Shown piece after piece: positions 12,412-20,991 of a DNA stretch of 64,000 nt. A program made the position numbers and the translations under genes. The DNA comes from Zopfochytrium polystomum (Eukaryota; Chytridiomycota; Chytridiomycetes; Chytridiales; Chytridiaceae): positions 25,001 to 89,000 of the forward strand of contig JAIVFJ010000132.1 of assembly GCA_025765615.1 (NCBI GenBank), in the 5' to 3' direction. Each line of letters opens with the position of its first letter. Within the stretch, counting starts at the first letter, position 1. The notes under the pieces are model-generated. The model ran no database searches. It had not been told where the DNA came from and was given only the letters and a program-made list of their open reading frames with translations.

Positions 12412-15400
12412 TCATCTCCCCCTTTTAGGCCTCTTCTGCAACTTGGTGGGGTACCTGGTCTTGAACTCGAGCAGAAGGTCTTGGCAGTGAGTGAGGTTTG
12501 ACTCAGGCTCCCAGGTGTTGTCAGCATCTGAGTAACCTTTCCACTTAACAAGGAACTTGAGTGTTCTTCCAAACCACTTGGCATCCAAGATTTGTTCAAC
12601 CTCAAATTCCTCTTCACCTTCTACCTCAACTGGAGGAGGAGGAGGAACAACTCTGCCTGGAATGGAATTGGCCACAAACTTCTCTAAAAGGCTGACATGG
12701 AAAACTGGGTGGATCTTCATGGATGCAGGGAGATCCAGCTTGAAGGTGACTGGATTGATTTGCTCCAAGATCTTGAAAGGACCCAACTTGAGGTTGTCTA
12801 GCTTGGGACTTGGTCTTTTGGTCTGCAAGTTCTTCCTCAGAAGCCAAACTTGCTGACCCACAGCAAGGTCATGGTCCATTCTGTGAGTGTTGGCAAATCT
12901 TGAGGCATCTTCTTGGGCTTGCTTCAGGGTGGAGTCCAGGAAGGAGTTGATGATCTTGAGCTTATGTAAGTGTGAAGCCGCAGCAGGAGCTTGGACATTG
13001 GATAGGGTCTCTTGTCCCAGAAGATCTCCTCTTGGATTGAAGCCATAGGTTGCAAAGAAAGGAGATAGCTGGGTGCTTGAGTGGAGAGAATTGTTGAGAG
13101 CAAATTCTGCCAGTGGAAGGAGGGTGGGCCAATCATCCTGTTGATAGCTGACATAGCACCTCAAATACTGCTCCAGAGTCTGGTTTGTTCTTTCTGTTTG
13201 TCCATCAGTCTGAGGGTGATAAGCAGTTGACAGTTGAGACTTGATTCCAAGGGCTGCTGTGAGTGCTTTCCAAAATTGAGATCTGAACTGTGGTCCTCTG
13301 TCACTGACGATTGACTGAGGCAGCCCATGGAGCCTGAATATGTGCTGCAAAAACAGGTCTGCTGTTCCTTGTGCATCTATATTCTCAGTGCAGGGGATGA
13401 AATGGGCCAACTTTGTCCTTCTGCAGATGACAACAAGGATAGAGTCAAATCCATGGGATGGGGGCAGTTTCACAATGAAGTCCATGGATATTGATGACCA
13501 AGGGCTGATGGCAATTGGGAGGGGCTCCAGAAGTCCATAGGGCTTGTGTCTGCTAGATTTGTTTCTTTGACAGGTTTCACAGCTGCTGACATAGTTCTTG
13601 ATGTACTTCCTCATGCCTGGCCAGTAGAAGTCTCTGGAAACAAGCTCATATGTCTTGTGCTCTCCTGGGTGTCCAGCTGTTGCTGCATCATGCCTTGTCT
13701 TGAGTATCTCAAGTTTTTCCTCTTCTTGGCTGATTTGAATCTTGTGAGGCTTGGGGTCCTTGGAAATAGCATAGGCCCACACACTGTCAGGAAGCAATGA
13801 AAGGTGTGTCTTGGATGGTGGGGTGAAACCATCTCCCCCTTCAGGTGCAAGGTCTGTTCTTCTTGACAGGGCATCAGCCACAGTGTTAAGGTGGCCAGGA
13901 GAATAGCACAGCTTAAAGTCATACTCAGAGAGCAGTTCAGCCCACCTGGCATGCCTCTGCTTGAGCAACCTCCTTGCCCTGAAGAAGGTGAGGTTCTTGT
14001 GATCAGAATAGACAGAGATGCCTTTAGAACCAGCCAAGTAGTGTCTCCAGAATTTGAATGCTTCCACAATTGCAAGCAACTCCTTGTCATGGACTGTGTA
14101 GTTACACTCAGCACTGTTCAGCTTCCTGGAGTAATATGCCACTGGATGCAGAGGAGCAGAGGGGTCCTGAGAGCTTGGCTGGGACAGAACAGCGCCAAGG
14201 GCATAGTCTGAGGCATCAGTTTCCAAGGTGAAGGGAAGCAAGGGATCCACATGCTTGAGGAGTGGTGCACTTGTGGTTGCTGTCTTAAGAGCTAGCCAGG
14301 CTTGCTGTGCTGCTGGGGTCCATTCAAACTTGGTGGTCTTCTTGGTGAGATCAGTGAGAGGCTTGGCTATGGCAGAATAGTTGGCAATGAAGGTTCTGTA
14401 GAAGTTGCAAAATCCAAGGAAGCTTTGAACATCCTTGATGGAATTTGGAGCCTTCCATTCAAGAATAGTTTGGATCTTGTCTGGTGCCATGGAGATCCCT
14501 TTGTCAGACACAATGAACCCCAAAAACTCAATGGAGGTCTTGTGGAATTCACACTTCTCCAGCTTTGCATAGAGGTGATGCTGTCTGAGTCTCTCCAAGA
14601 CAGTCTTGACATGTCCCATATGGCTTGCAGTGTCAGATGAAAATACCAGGATATCATCCAGGTAGACAATGACAAAAAGGTCCAGAATATCCCTGAAGAT
14701 GTCATTCATCATGCCTTGGAAAATAGCTGGAGCATTGGTAAGTCCAAAGGGCATGACCAAGTACTCAAAGTGACCATATTTGCATCTGAAGGCAGTCTTC
14801 CATTGATCCTGGGGCTTAATTCTGACCAAATTGTAGGCACCTCTGAGGTCAATCTTGGAAAATATCCTTGCATGGCTCAGTTTGTCCAGTAATTCAGAGA
14901 TGAGAGGCAGTGGGTAGCGGTTCTTGACTGTCATCTCATTGAGATCTCTGTAGTCCACACAGGGTCTCAGTCCCCCATCCTTCTTCTTGACAAAAAAGAT
15001 GGGAGCTCCAGCTGGTGACTTGGAAGGTTGGATGAATCCTTTGTTCAGCATTTCTTCAATGTATTCTTGGAGGGCCTTGGCTTCTGGTGGAGAGAGGTGG
15101 TACAGTGGCTTGAAAGGTGGGCTGCAAGTTTCATCCTTGAGTGGGATTTCACAGTCATAAGGCCTCTGAGCTGGTAGCAGGTCTGCCTTGGTCTTGGAAA
15201 ACACATCAGCATAAGGGAGATATTCTTTTGGTAGCTTGGATGCCAGCAAAGGGTCTGATGGGTCCAGGTTGTCGTGCTCCTCAGCAGTGGGGCATGAATT
15301 CTTGACTGGGAACTGTGATTCTTGAATCTTTGACTGAGAGTTCTGTTCTTGGCAAAGACTGTGAGCTGTGGAACTTGAATCTTGAATGCGGACTGTGAAC

Positions 15401-16179
15401 TGTGGTACTTGAATCCTTGACTGTGGGTTCTGTGAACTAGAGTCTTGGCCATGACTGTGAGCTCCTTTTGCGCTACTTGAATCTTGACTGTGAACTGTGA
15501 ACTGTGGAACTTGAGTCTTGGCTGGCTGTGAATCTTGAATCAAGGGCTTGAGAGCATGAGACTTGGGGGCTTGACTTGAGTTTTGGGTGACTGTTCCGAT
15601 TGGTGGAGGTTGGACTTGACCAGTGACCCAATCAATGGCAGGGTTCTGGGCTTGCAGCCATGGTAATCCCAGGATGACAGAGAATGTGGGTGAGCCAAGG
15701 TCCAATACTTCCAGATTGACCATGGATGGTGGAAAGTCTTGGATGTGGAGGTTTAGCTTGGTTTCATGGCTGATTTCCTTGAACAGAGCATGATTGGCAA
15801 AGTGGACCTTGAGGGGTGTGGATTTCTTGATCGTAGGAATGGCACAAGACTTGGCAAGGGTGGCATCAATGATGTTGCAGGATGATCCAGAGTCTATAAG
15901 GGCCTTGGTTGTGATGGTTGACTTGGGTGAGAGTTGAATCTTGACATCCATGGTGAGTTGGTGGGGCTTGGAATCTGAGGTGTTTGTGGTGCTGGTGGTG
16001 GTGATGAAACAGGGGCAGCTTGGAGGAGGGTCCAGGGAATTGCCCCTCAGTGAGCCTGGACCTGGGAGTTTGGGTGCTTCTTCCTTGGGCAGTCCTTGAC
16101 AGCATGCTCCTTGGAGCCACAGTAAAAACACAGTCCCTGCTGGGCCCTCCTTGTTTTCTCCTCTTGGCTCAGAGGACCC
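12412..16179 (-). CDS. pol: Retrotransposon pol polyprotein (protease, RT, RNase H, integrase, chromodomain)
   Basis: The frame is open from 16179 to a TGA at 12412-12414 that touches the LTR edge. There is no early ATG; it overlaps gag by about 130 nt in the -1 frame, so expression by -1 frameshifting or reinitiation is inferred. Counting from a GTG at 16131: protease motif IDSGSS near residue 79; reverse transcriptase with VYLDDILVF near 489; RNase H ETDASDYALG near 637; integrase zinc finger (H...H...CETC) near 813-854; integrase catalytic D, D, E near 884, 944 and 980; a GPF-type module; and a C-terminal chromodomain (VEQILDAKW...LVKWKGY...NTWEP). A linker of about 100 residues between protease and RT contains degenerate Gln/Ser repeats. 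No inactivating mutation is visible. Confidence 0.95.
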   Translation of the reverse strand, partial: GSSEPRGENKEGPAGTVFLLWLQGACCQGLPKEEAPKLPGPGSLRGNSLDPPPSCPCFITTTSTTNTSDSKPHQLTMDVKIQLSPKSTITTKALIDSGSSCNIIDATLAKSCAIPTIKKSTPLKVHFANHALFKEISHETKLNLHIQDFPPSMVNLEVLDLGSPTFSVILGLPWLQAQNPAIDWVTGQVQPPPIGTVTQNSSQAPKSHALKPLIQDSQPAKTQVPQFTVHSQDSSSAKGAHSHGQDSSSQNPQSRIQVPQFTVRIQDSSSTAHSLCQEQNSQSKIQESQFPVKNSCPTAEEHDNLDPSDPLLASKLPKEYLPYADVFSKTKADLLPAQRPYDCEIPLKDETCSPPFKPLYHLSPPEAKALQEYIEEMLNKGFIQPSKSPAGAPIFFVKKKDGGLRPCVDYRDLNEMTVKNRYPLPLISELLDKLSHARIFSKIDLRGAYNLVRIKPQDQWKTAFRCKYGHFEYLVMPFGLTNAPAIFQGMMNDIFRDILDLFVIVYLDDILVFSSDTASHMGHVKTVLERLRQHHLYAKLEKCEFHKTSIEFLGFIVSDKGISMAPDKIQTILEWKAPNSIKDVQSFLGFCNFYRTFIANYSAIAKPLTDLTKKTTKFEWTPAAQQAWLALKTATTSAPLLKHVDPLLPFTLETDASDYALGAVLSQPSSQDPSAPLHPVAYYSRKLNSAECNYTVHDKELLAIVEAFKFWRHYLAGSKGISVYSDHKNLTFFRARRLLKQRHARWAELLSEYDFKLCYSPGHLNTVADALSRRTDLAPEGGDGFTPPSKTHLSLLPDSVWAYAISKDPKPHKIQISQEEEKLEILKTRHDAATAGHPGEHKTYELVSRDFYWPGMRKYIKNYVSSCETCQRNKSSRHKPYGLLEPLPIAISPWSSISMDFIVKLPPSHGFDSILVVICRRTKLAHFIPCTENIDAQGTADLFLQHIFRLHGLPQSIVSDRGPQFRSQFWKALTAALGIKSQLSTAYHPQTDGQTERTNQTLEQYLRCYVSYQQDDWPTLLPLAEFALNNSLHSSTQLSPFFATYGFNPRGDLLGQETLSNVQAPAAASHLHKLKIINSFLDSTLKQAQEDASRFANTHRMDHDLAVGQQVWLLRKNLQTKRPSPKLDNLKLGPFKILEQINPVTFKLDLPASMKIHPVFHVSLLEKFVANSIPGRVVPPPPPVEVEGEEEFEVEQILDAKWFGRTLKFLVKWKGYSDADNTWEPESNLTHCQDLLLEFKTRYPTKLQKRPKRGR
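12415..12426 (-). other. Polypurine tract inside the pol C-terminal codons
   Basis: The minus strand reads AAAAGGGGGAGA immediately before the pol TGA and the LTR. It is in the standard position for the plus-strand DNA primer and at the same time encodes the C-terminal Lys-Arg-Gly-Arg of pol. Confidence 0.8.
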
Positions 16180-16970
16180 TTAGGAAGTGTCTCAACTGCA
16201 TCCACTTGCATGGGTTCAGGAACTGTAAGAGCTTGAGGAACTGGGGTAGGTCTTGATGTAGTTCCTACTTGTCTTTGCTTCAGCCTCTTGGAGTAGAGTC
16301 TGTTGTCAATCTTGATGGCAAGGAGAATGTACTCTTCCAAGGTCTCAGGGATGTGCAGAGACTGGGAGAGCATGTCTTGGATAGACTCATGGAGACCATC
16401 ATGGTACAGCTCCATCAGAGCTGCATCATTGTATCCAGAGTCTCTGGCTAGTTGCTTGAATTGGTTGGTGTAGGCCACACAAGATTGCTTTCCTTGCTTG
16501 ATATGCTTGAGCTTGGATCTTGCTGTGCAAGATGCGTAGGGGTCACCAAAGGTAGCTTCCAGCCCCTCCCAGAGCTCTTGCAGGGTGGTGGGTGTGCTTG
16601 GGAGAGATCTGTACCATGATTGAGCTTGACCAGACAGGAGGGTGCTTGTGAAAAGAACCTTGACTTGCTCACTGGGAAATCTTGAAGGTTGGAGAAGGAT
16701 GACATTCTCCACAGTGGCCATAAAGTTCCTAAGGTCTTTGGCCAGCCCAGTGAACTTGTCAGGGCTGGGAACCTTGGGCTCTCTTGCTTGGTTGGCTTGG
16801 GGCAGGGGAAGAGCTTGATGTTCTTGTTGGTGAAGTTGTTGTTGAAGCTGGTGCTGCTGGTGAAGGACTTGTTCTTGAAGTTGGTGTGTCTGTCTTGAAA
16901 GGGCTTGTAATTGGTCCATCAAGGCTTGGAAGGCAGTTGCATCAGGGAAGGTGTTGTTTGGGTCAGACAT
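16047..16970 (-). CDS. gag: Retrotransposon Gag (capsid/nucleocapsid)
   Basis: The frame begins at an ATG 28 nt inside the primer-binding site and encodes about 307 residues. The N-terminus is a Gln/His-rich predicted coiled coil; the centre matches the retrotransposon gag capsid domain (QAQSWYRSL, LWEGLEATFGDP, YTNQFKQLARDSGY); the C-terminus has one CCHC zinc knuckle (CFYCGSKEHAVKDC) that binds RNA. By family knowledge it assembles the cytoplasmic virus-like particle in which reverse transcription occurs. The zinc knuckle lies within the overlap with pol. No internal stop or frameshift is seen. Confidence 0.92.
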   Translation of the reverse strand: MSDPNNTFPDATAFQALMDQLQALSRQTHQLQEQVLHQQHQLQQQLHQQEHQALPLPQANQAREPKVPSPDKFTGLAKDLRNFMATVENVILLQPSRFPSEQVKVLFTSTLLSGQAQSWYRSLPSTPTTLQELWEGLEATFGDPYASCTARSKLKHIKQGKQSCVAYTNQFKQLARDSGYNDAALMELYHDGLHESIQDMLSQSLHIPETLEEYILLAIKIDNRLYSKRLKQRQVGTTSRPTPVPQALTVPEPMQVDAVETLPKGPLSQEEKTRRAQQGLCFYCGSKEHAVKDCPRKKHPNSQVQAH

Positions 16971-16997
16971 GATGGCAGAGAGTAGTAGGAGAGGGTG

Positions 16998-17008
16998 AAG
17001 TGAATTAT
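16998..17008 (-). promoter_or_regulatory. Primer-binding site, complementary to the element's own RNA 5' region
   Basis: Two nucleotides inside the 5' LTR the minus strand reads ATAATTCACTT. The exact reverse complement AAGTGAATTAT lies in the LTR at 17096-17086, just downstream of the TATA box. Complementarity is exactly 11 nt with mismatches on both sides. I saw no tRNA 3'-end-like primer site here. This is the arrangement of Tf1/sushi self-priming elements. Confidence 0.7.
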
Positions 17009-17010
17009 GA

Positions 17011-17368
17011 TGTCAGGAACATGGCAGGACAAGGCAAGGCATGGCAGACAAGGAACTGAGAGGAGTGATGATTGTATTGGAAACAATAATTCACTTGAGG
17101 GATGGGACAGGTCCCCCATCCCCCTTTTATACCTTTTGAGAGTGTTCCTTGTCAAGACTCAAAGAAAGTTCCAGAAAGAGCAATTAGTAATACAATGATA
17201 CCAATGATACCAATGACAACAAGACAAGTCAGGAAAGCAAAGAAGGTTCCAGAAGGCTCCACAAGGTTCCATGAAGGAATGTTCTAGAAGGTTCCAGAAG
17301 GTTCCAGAAGGTTCCATGAAGGGATGTTCTAGAAGGTTCCAGAGGTTTCCAGAGGGTGATTCATAACA
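17011..17368 (-). repeat. 5' LTR of the retrotransposon
   Basis: 358 bp, TG...CA on the element strand. In transcription order it holds heat-shock-element arrays (about 17354 down to 17164), a TATAAAA box (17131-17125), the predicted RNA start region near 17100, and the self-priming 11-mer (17096-17086). Confidence 0.95.
17125..17354 (-). promoter_or_regulatory. LTR U3 promoter: phased heat-shock elements plus TATA box
   Basis: TATAAAA is at 17131-17125. Upstream lie alternating GAA/TTC units at exact 5-nt spacing. Seven perfect units run through 17282-17314 (TTC 17282, GAA 17287, TTC 17292, GAA 17297, TTC 17302, GAA 17307, TTC 17312). Further groups are at 17164-17176 (GAA, TTC, GAA), 17242-17254 (GAA, TTC, GAA) and 17327-17339 (TTC, GAA, TTC). 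This fits the eukaryotic HSF consensus nGAAnnTTCnnGAAn. The arrangement is seen directly; heat induction is inferred. Confidence 0.75.
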
Positions 17369-17942
17369 CTTTCGTTGCTGTGGAGTGCCGCCAAGATTTG
17401 TAATCCACTTGTCAATCACACAGCAGTTGTATCCCTTGGTTGTACACGTCAGTGGCGATTCAGGCTGTGTTTTGACTGCATGATGACGAGCAATAGTCTG
17501 GGGAAGGGAGTGGTGAGGGGTGGTGGTGATTTATCATCAATGTTATTTTTTTCAACAGGAACTATCAGTTCGTCTCATTTCGGCTTTACCTACTGCATGC
17601 TCCACCTGGCTGGCAGAAACTTCCACCAAAAAATTGCCTCAAGTTGCAACAGTCCTTTCAGTTCCTGGGTGGAAGGGCAGTGCTTTGTACACCAGATGGC
17701 TTTTGCAAAAGCTCTGCAAGTACGAAAAGGTGGATCAAACTGCCGAACAGGCCTCTCCATTGACACAAGGCATTCCTTGACTTGCATAAACTTCTGCAGA
17801 TCCACATCCCTTTCTTCACAACCCAACAAAGACAGCGGTTCTCAGATGTCCACAAGGCTGACAGTTGCGCCATTCTCATCATTGTACTTGCCTTCCAAAA
17901 TGAGAACAAGAACTTCGGCAAATCGAAATGAATCGATGTCAT
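17369..17942 (-). pseudogene. Upstream part of the coding region interrupted by the retrotransposon
   Basis: On the minus strand a frame runs from about 17942 to 17590, with an in-frame TGA after VSLVDI. After an intron-like stretch ending CCCCAG near 17500, a second frame ends at the insertion point with DKWITNLGGTPQQRK, and its continuation lies at 12048. I recognise no domain. The TGA and the retroelement both indicate an inactive gene. It could be an old DNA-transposon protein, a common situation in such blocks, but I cannot show that. Confidence 0.35.
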
Positions 17943-18549
17943 CTAGATTGCTTGTATGCATCTTAGAATCAATGCTAGAGTCTTCTAGAAAGCTGCGTCT
18001 GTTTGGTGGAACAACTCAAATGTTTTACTGCAACGCGAGAGGAAGTGAGTTGCAACATGTTGAATTGCTGCTTTGTGGTACTGCCTTGAATAAACTTCCA
18101 GTGGCTTCACAATCAGATCCCGCTTTCCAAATGCTCCTCCAGGTGTTCACCATTCCTCTTCAAACAGAATGAGTGCCTTCCATTGCAGCTGACTTGCTTG
18201 CCTTCCTGACTCTGTCAAGGGTGCTGACGTTGATGGCAGCTTGACTGAAAAAGCCTAGCCTGTCGAGGTTGGGTAGTCCAAGTCTGATGTTGTCTTGCAG
18301 GCGAAGGGTTGGCTGGTGGGCCGCGCTGACAGCGAGAAGTCAGTGGTGGTGGGGAAGAATGGAGTGGGTGGGATGAGTTCACCTATTCTGGGCTGGATGG
18401 CGACAAGTCAACCTTTTTTTTTCGCTTGATTATATTTTCGTTTTGGCTTATTTACTTATTGGTCGTTCTCCTACGGGTCAGGGGCTTTTTTTAATTTTTT
18501 TATTTTTTTTTTACCTGGAGACTGGAGCGCGTGACCATTTTGTGCAGAG

Positions 18550-18588
<39 letters not shown>

Positions 18589-18656
18589 AAAGCGGGAGAC
18601 ATTGACCGTTGCTGAAACAAAATAACAAAAAAAAAGAAAGTAAAATTGAGCGCGCG
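17943..18656. other. Transposon-block edge and ankyrin-gene promoter region with (GA)n tract
   Basis: The first part continues the decayed block without recognisable coding. From 18410 the sequence becomes T-rich, followed by a (GA)n microsatellite at 18558-18586 and an A-rich stretch ending at the ATG of the next gene. The (GA)n tract lies about 70-100 bp upstream of that start codon, purine-rich on the coding strand. Confidence 0.45.
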
Positions 18657-20813
18657 ATGTTTTGGGCGCTGCCTTCAGAGATATGCCTTGAAATCGCCCT
18701 GACCGTCTCTCCGCAGGACGCGGTTGAAGCGCGGCTCGTGTGCAGCCACCTGGCCCGCTCGCTGCGACCGCTCCTTCGCCGATGCTGCTGCGACAACAAA
18801 GACGGCGGCGGCGGCGGCGGCGGCGGCGATGCGCTCTGCGGTACTGCAGCGGGGGCGACGGCCGCGAGGGGGGGGATTGCGCGGGCACACGTCCTCCGCT
18901 GGCTCGGTGGCGCGGTCGGTCCGAACATCTCCGCCGAAACCGCGGTGCGAGCCTGGCAGGGAGCCGCAAGCGATGCGCACGACTACGACAACAGGCTGTT
19001 CTACAACGAGGCCGCCAGGTGATTCCCGCCCCCCACCTCCCACGCCTCCTGTATTCAACTGACCCCTCCCCCGCCCTTTCCAAAAAGGCGGGTGCGCATC
19101 GCGCTAAAGTCCCAGGACTGGTCAAAGTGCCCGCTAACGTACTGGGCGGCGCTGATCGCGGTGCTGCGGATGGACATCCGCCTCTTTACGATCCTGCGCA
19201 ACGGCAACGACGCGCACTTTGACGCAAAGACGTGCGTCCCGGCGGTGCGGCAGCTCGGCGCCAAGCTGAGCGCCGCCATCGTCGAGGCGTACGCGCTGGC
19301 CGGCGCCAACGAGAACCCCGAAGTGAACCCGCCGGACGCCGCCGCCGCCGCCGGCGACAGCAGCAACAGTAGCAGCAGCAGCCGCAAGTTCAGCTGCTCG
19401 GCGATGCTCGCGATCCTCGACGACGTGGCGGCGGTCGCGGCCGTCGAGGCAGTCTGCGCGGCCCGCGGGCGCGCCTGCTCGCTACGCCACGACGCCTTGT
19501 TCCACTTTGGCCTGCAGAGCGGCTCGCTCGCCGTCGTCGACTGGGCGCTGGCGCGGTCGCCCGACGTCGCGGCCTCGTACGACAACTTTGCCGTCGTGTG
19601 GGCCGCGCAGAACAACAGGCCCACGCTCCTCGCGCGCATCCTCGCCGCCTCCGCGAGGGTCCAGCCGTCCATCTTTGGCAACCAGGCGCTGCACACCGCC
19701 GCACGACACGGCTACCTCGAGGTTGTGCAGACCCTGATGGCCGACCCGCGCCTCCGCCTGGACGGCGAGTCGCACAACCCGCTGATCGCCGCCCTCGCCG
19801 GCGGCCAGACCGCCGTCATCGCGTACCTCGTGAGCGCCATGCGCGGCTCCGACATCGTCACGAGCACCCCGAACGCCCCGCTGCGCGCCGCCGCCGGTCT
19901 GGGGAACCTCGAGGTCGTCCGCCTGCTGATGGCCGTGCCCGAGGTGTCCCGCCTTGCAGAGACGAACAGGGCCGCTGTCATGGAGGCCGCGTACAGGGGC
20001 CATTTCCACGTTGTAAAGTGGTTTGTTGAGCATTACGAGCCTGCGGGCTCCACTGACGCAACCCGATCGATTCGCACAAGGGCCCTTTTATCTGCCATTC
20101 TATGCGCTGCTAGCAAAGGGGGCCACCACCACATCGTGCAGTACGCTCTAAACAATCCTCTCGCCGACCCCACGTCGTCCTTCCAGGGATCGCGGCCCCC
20201 GATAGAGTCTGCAGCCGAGGCTGGCCACTTGCTCGTTGTTGCGGCGTTGTTGCGGCACCCGGCTGTGGACCCTTCCGCAAACAACAGCGCCGTCCTCCGC
20301 ATAGCTGCTTCTCGGAACCGCTTAGAAGTGGTTCGCATGCTGGTGGAGTCCGCTGTGGCGGAACAGCTAAAAGCTGGAGAGGTTGCGCCTTCAAGTCGCC
20401 AAAATAGAGGCGTCGTCGACGTGAGCGTGGGCTTGATTGCCGCCGCACAAGCTGGGCACATTCGTGTGTTTGAGTACCTAGCGTCCTTGCCTGGTGCTGA
20501 CGCGTCGCGCGAAAACAATGCTGCTGTCCGTGAAGCGTGCCGACGAGGATCCACTGACATCGTCCGTCTTCTTCTTTCAAGAGACGAAGTGGATCCTTCC
20601 GTTAGCGATTGGGAAGCACTCAAAGCCGCCGCCAAAAGCGGAAGCACCGAAGTTGTTCGGATGCTTTTGGAAAAGGCCTCTCTGAAAGAAGGTGGAAAAA
20701 CATCGGACGGCGGTCGCGTTTGGACTATGGAGAAGGCAGTTTTGATTGAAACGCGACAGTTAGCGGGAGACATTGTGCGCGAAACCATCGACGTGTTTCT
20801 CAACACACAGTGA
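18657..20813 (+). CDS. F-box-like / ankyrin-repeat protein
   Basis: Two exons (18657-19018, 19088-20813) give about 695 residues. The N-terminus, with LPSEICLEIA followed by ARLVCSHLARSLRPLL, resembles an F-box, the segment that binds Skp1 in SCF ubiquitin ligases. A poly-Gly run (GGC repeats near 18802-18830) and an Asn/Ser run follow. The C-terminal two thirds hold roughly ten ankyrin repeats, for example LHTAARHGYLEVVQTLM, LRAAAGLGNLEVVRLLM and AVREACRRGSTDIVRLLL. A substrate-adaptor role is an inference from this layout. The first half is strongly GC-rich, giving long antisense open frames that I treat as shadows. It converges with the arrestin gene, stops 178 bp apart. Orthology is not recognised; such genes are multicopy in chytrid genomes. 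Confidence 0.85.
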
Positions 20814-20991
20814 TTGGGACAAAAATCATAGAACAAATAACGAAGGGTTCATTCCACGAAGAAAAAAAAAAGTTGTCGACTGTTGCCATTCCTGGACATT
20901 CTCACTTTGGTGGGGTGAAGGATTTGTTTGTGGGGTTCTGATACACGAGAATCTGCAAAAGAAAGACTGGTGCGTTAACAATGGATGGAAG

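Larger units (their letters stand above)
12054..17368 (-). mobile_element. Complete chromodomain Ty3/gypsy LTR retrotransposon (Tf1/sushi-like), 5315 bp
   Basis: Two 358-bp LTRs (12054-12411 and 17011-17368) begin TG and end CA and flank intact gag and pol frames on the minus strand. A 5-bp duplication, CTTTC, sits at 12049-12053 and 17369-17373. The LTRs differ at only two adjacent bases (12365-12366 AA against 17322-17323 GG), so the insertion is recent. Domain order is gag with zinc knuckle, protease, reverse transcriptase, RNase H, integrase, chromodomain, which defines a chromovirus of the Metaviridae/Ty3 group. Chromodomains usually direct integration to particular chromatin. Both coding frames are uninterrupted, so the copy may be autonomous. 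Confidence 0.95.

Noticed and set aside
19055..20033. Long antisense open frames opposite the ankyrin gene
   Set aside because: They mirror GC-rich codon bias of the sense gene, have low-complexity Arg/Ala/Gly content and no domain signal.
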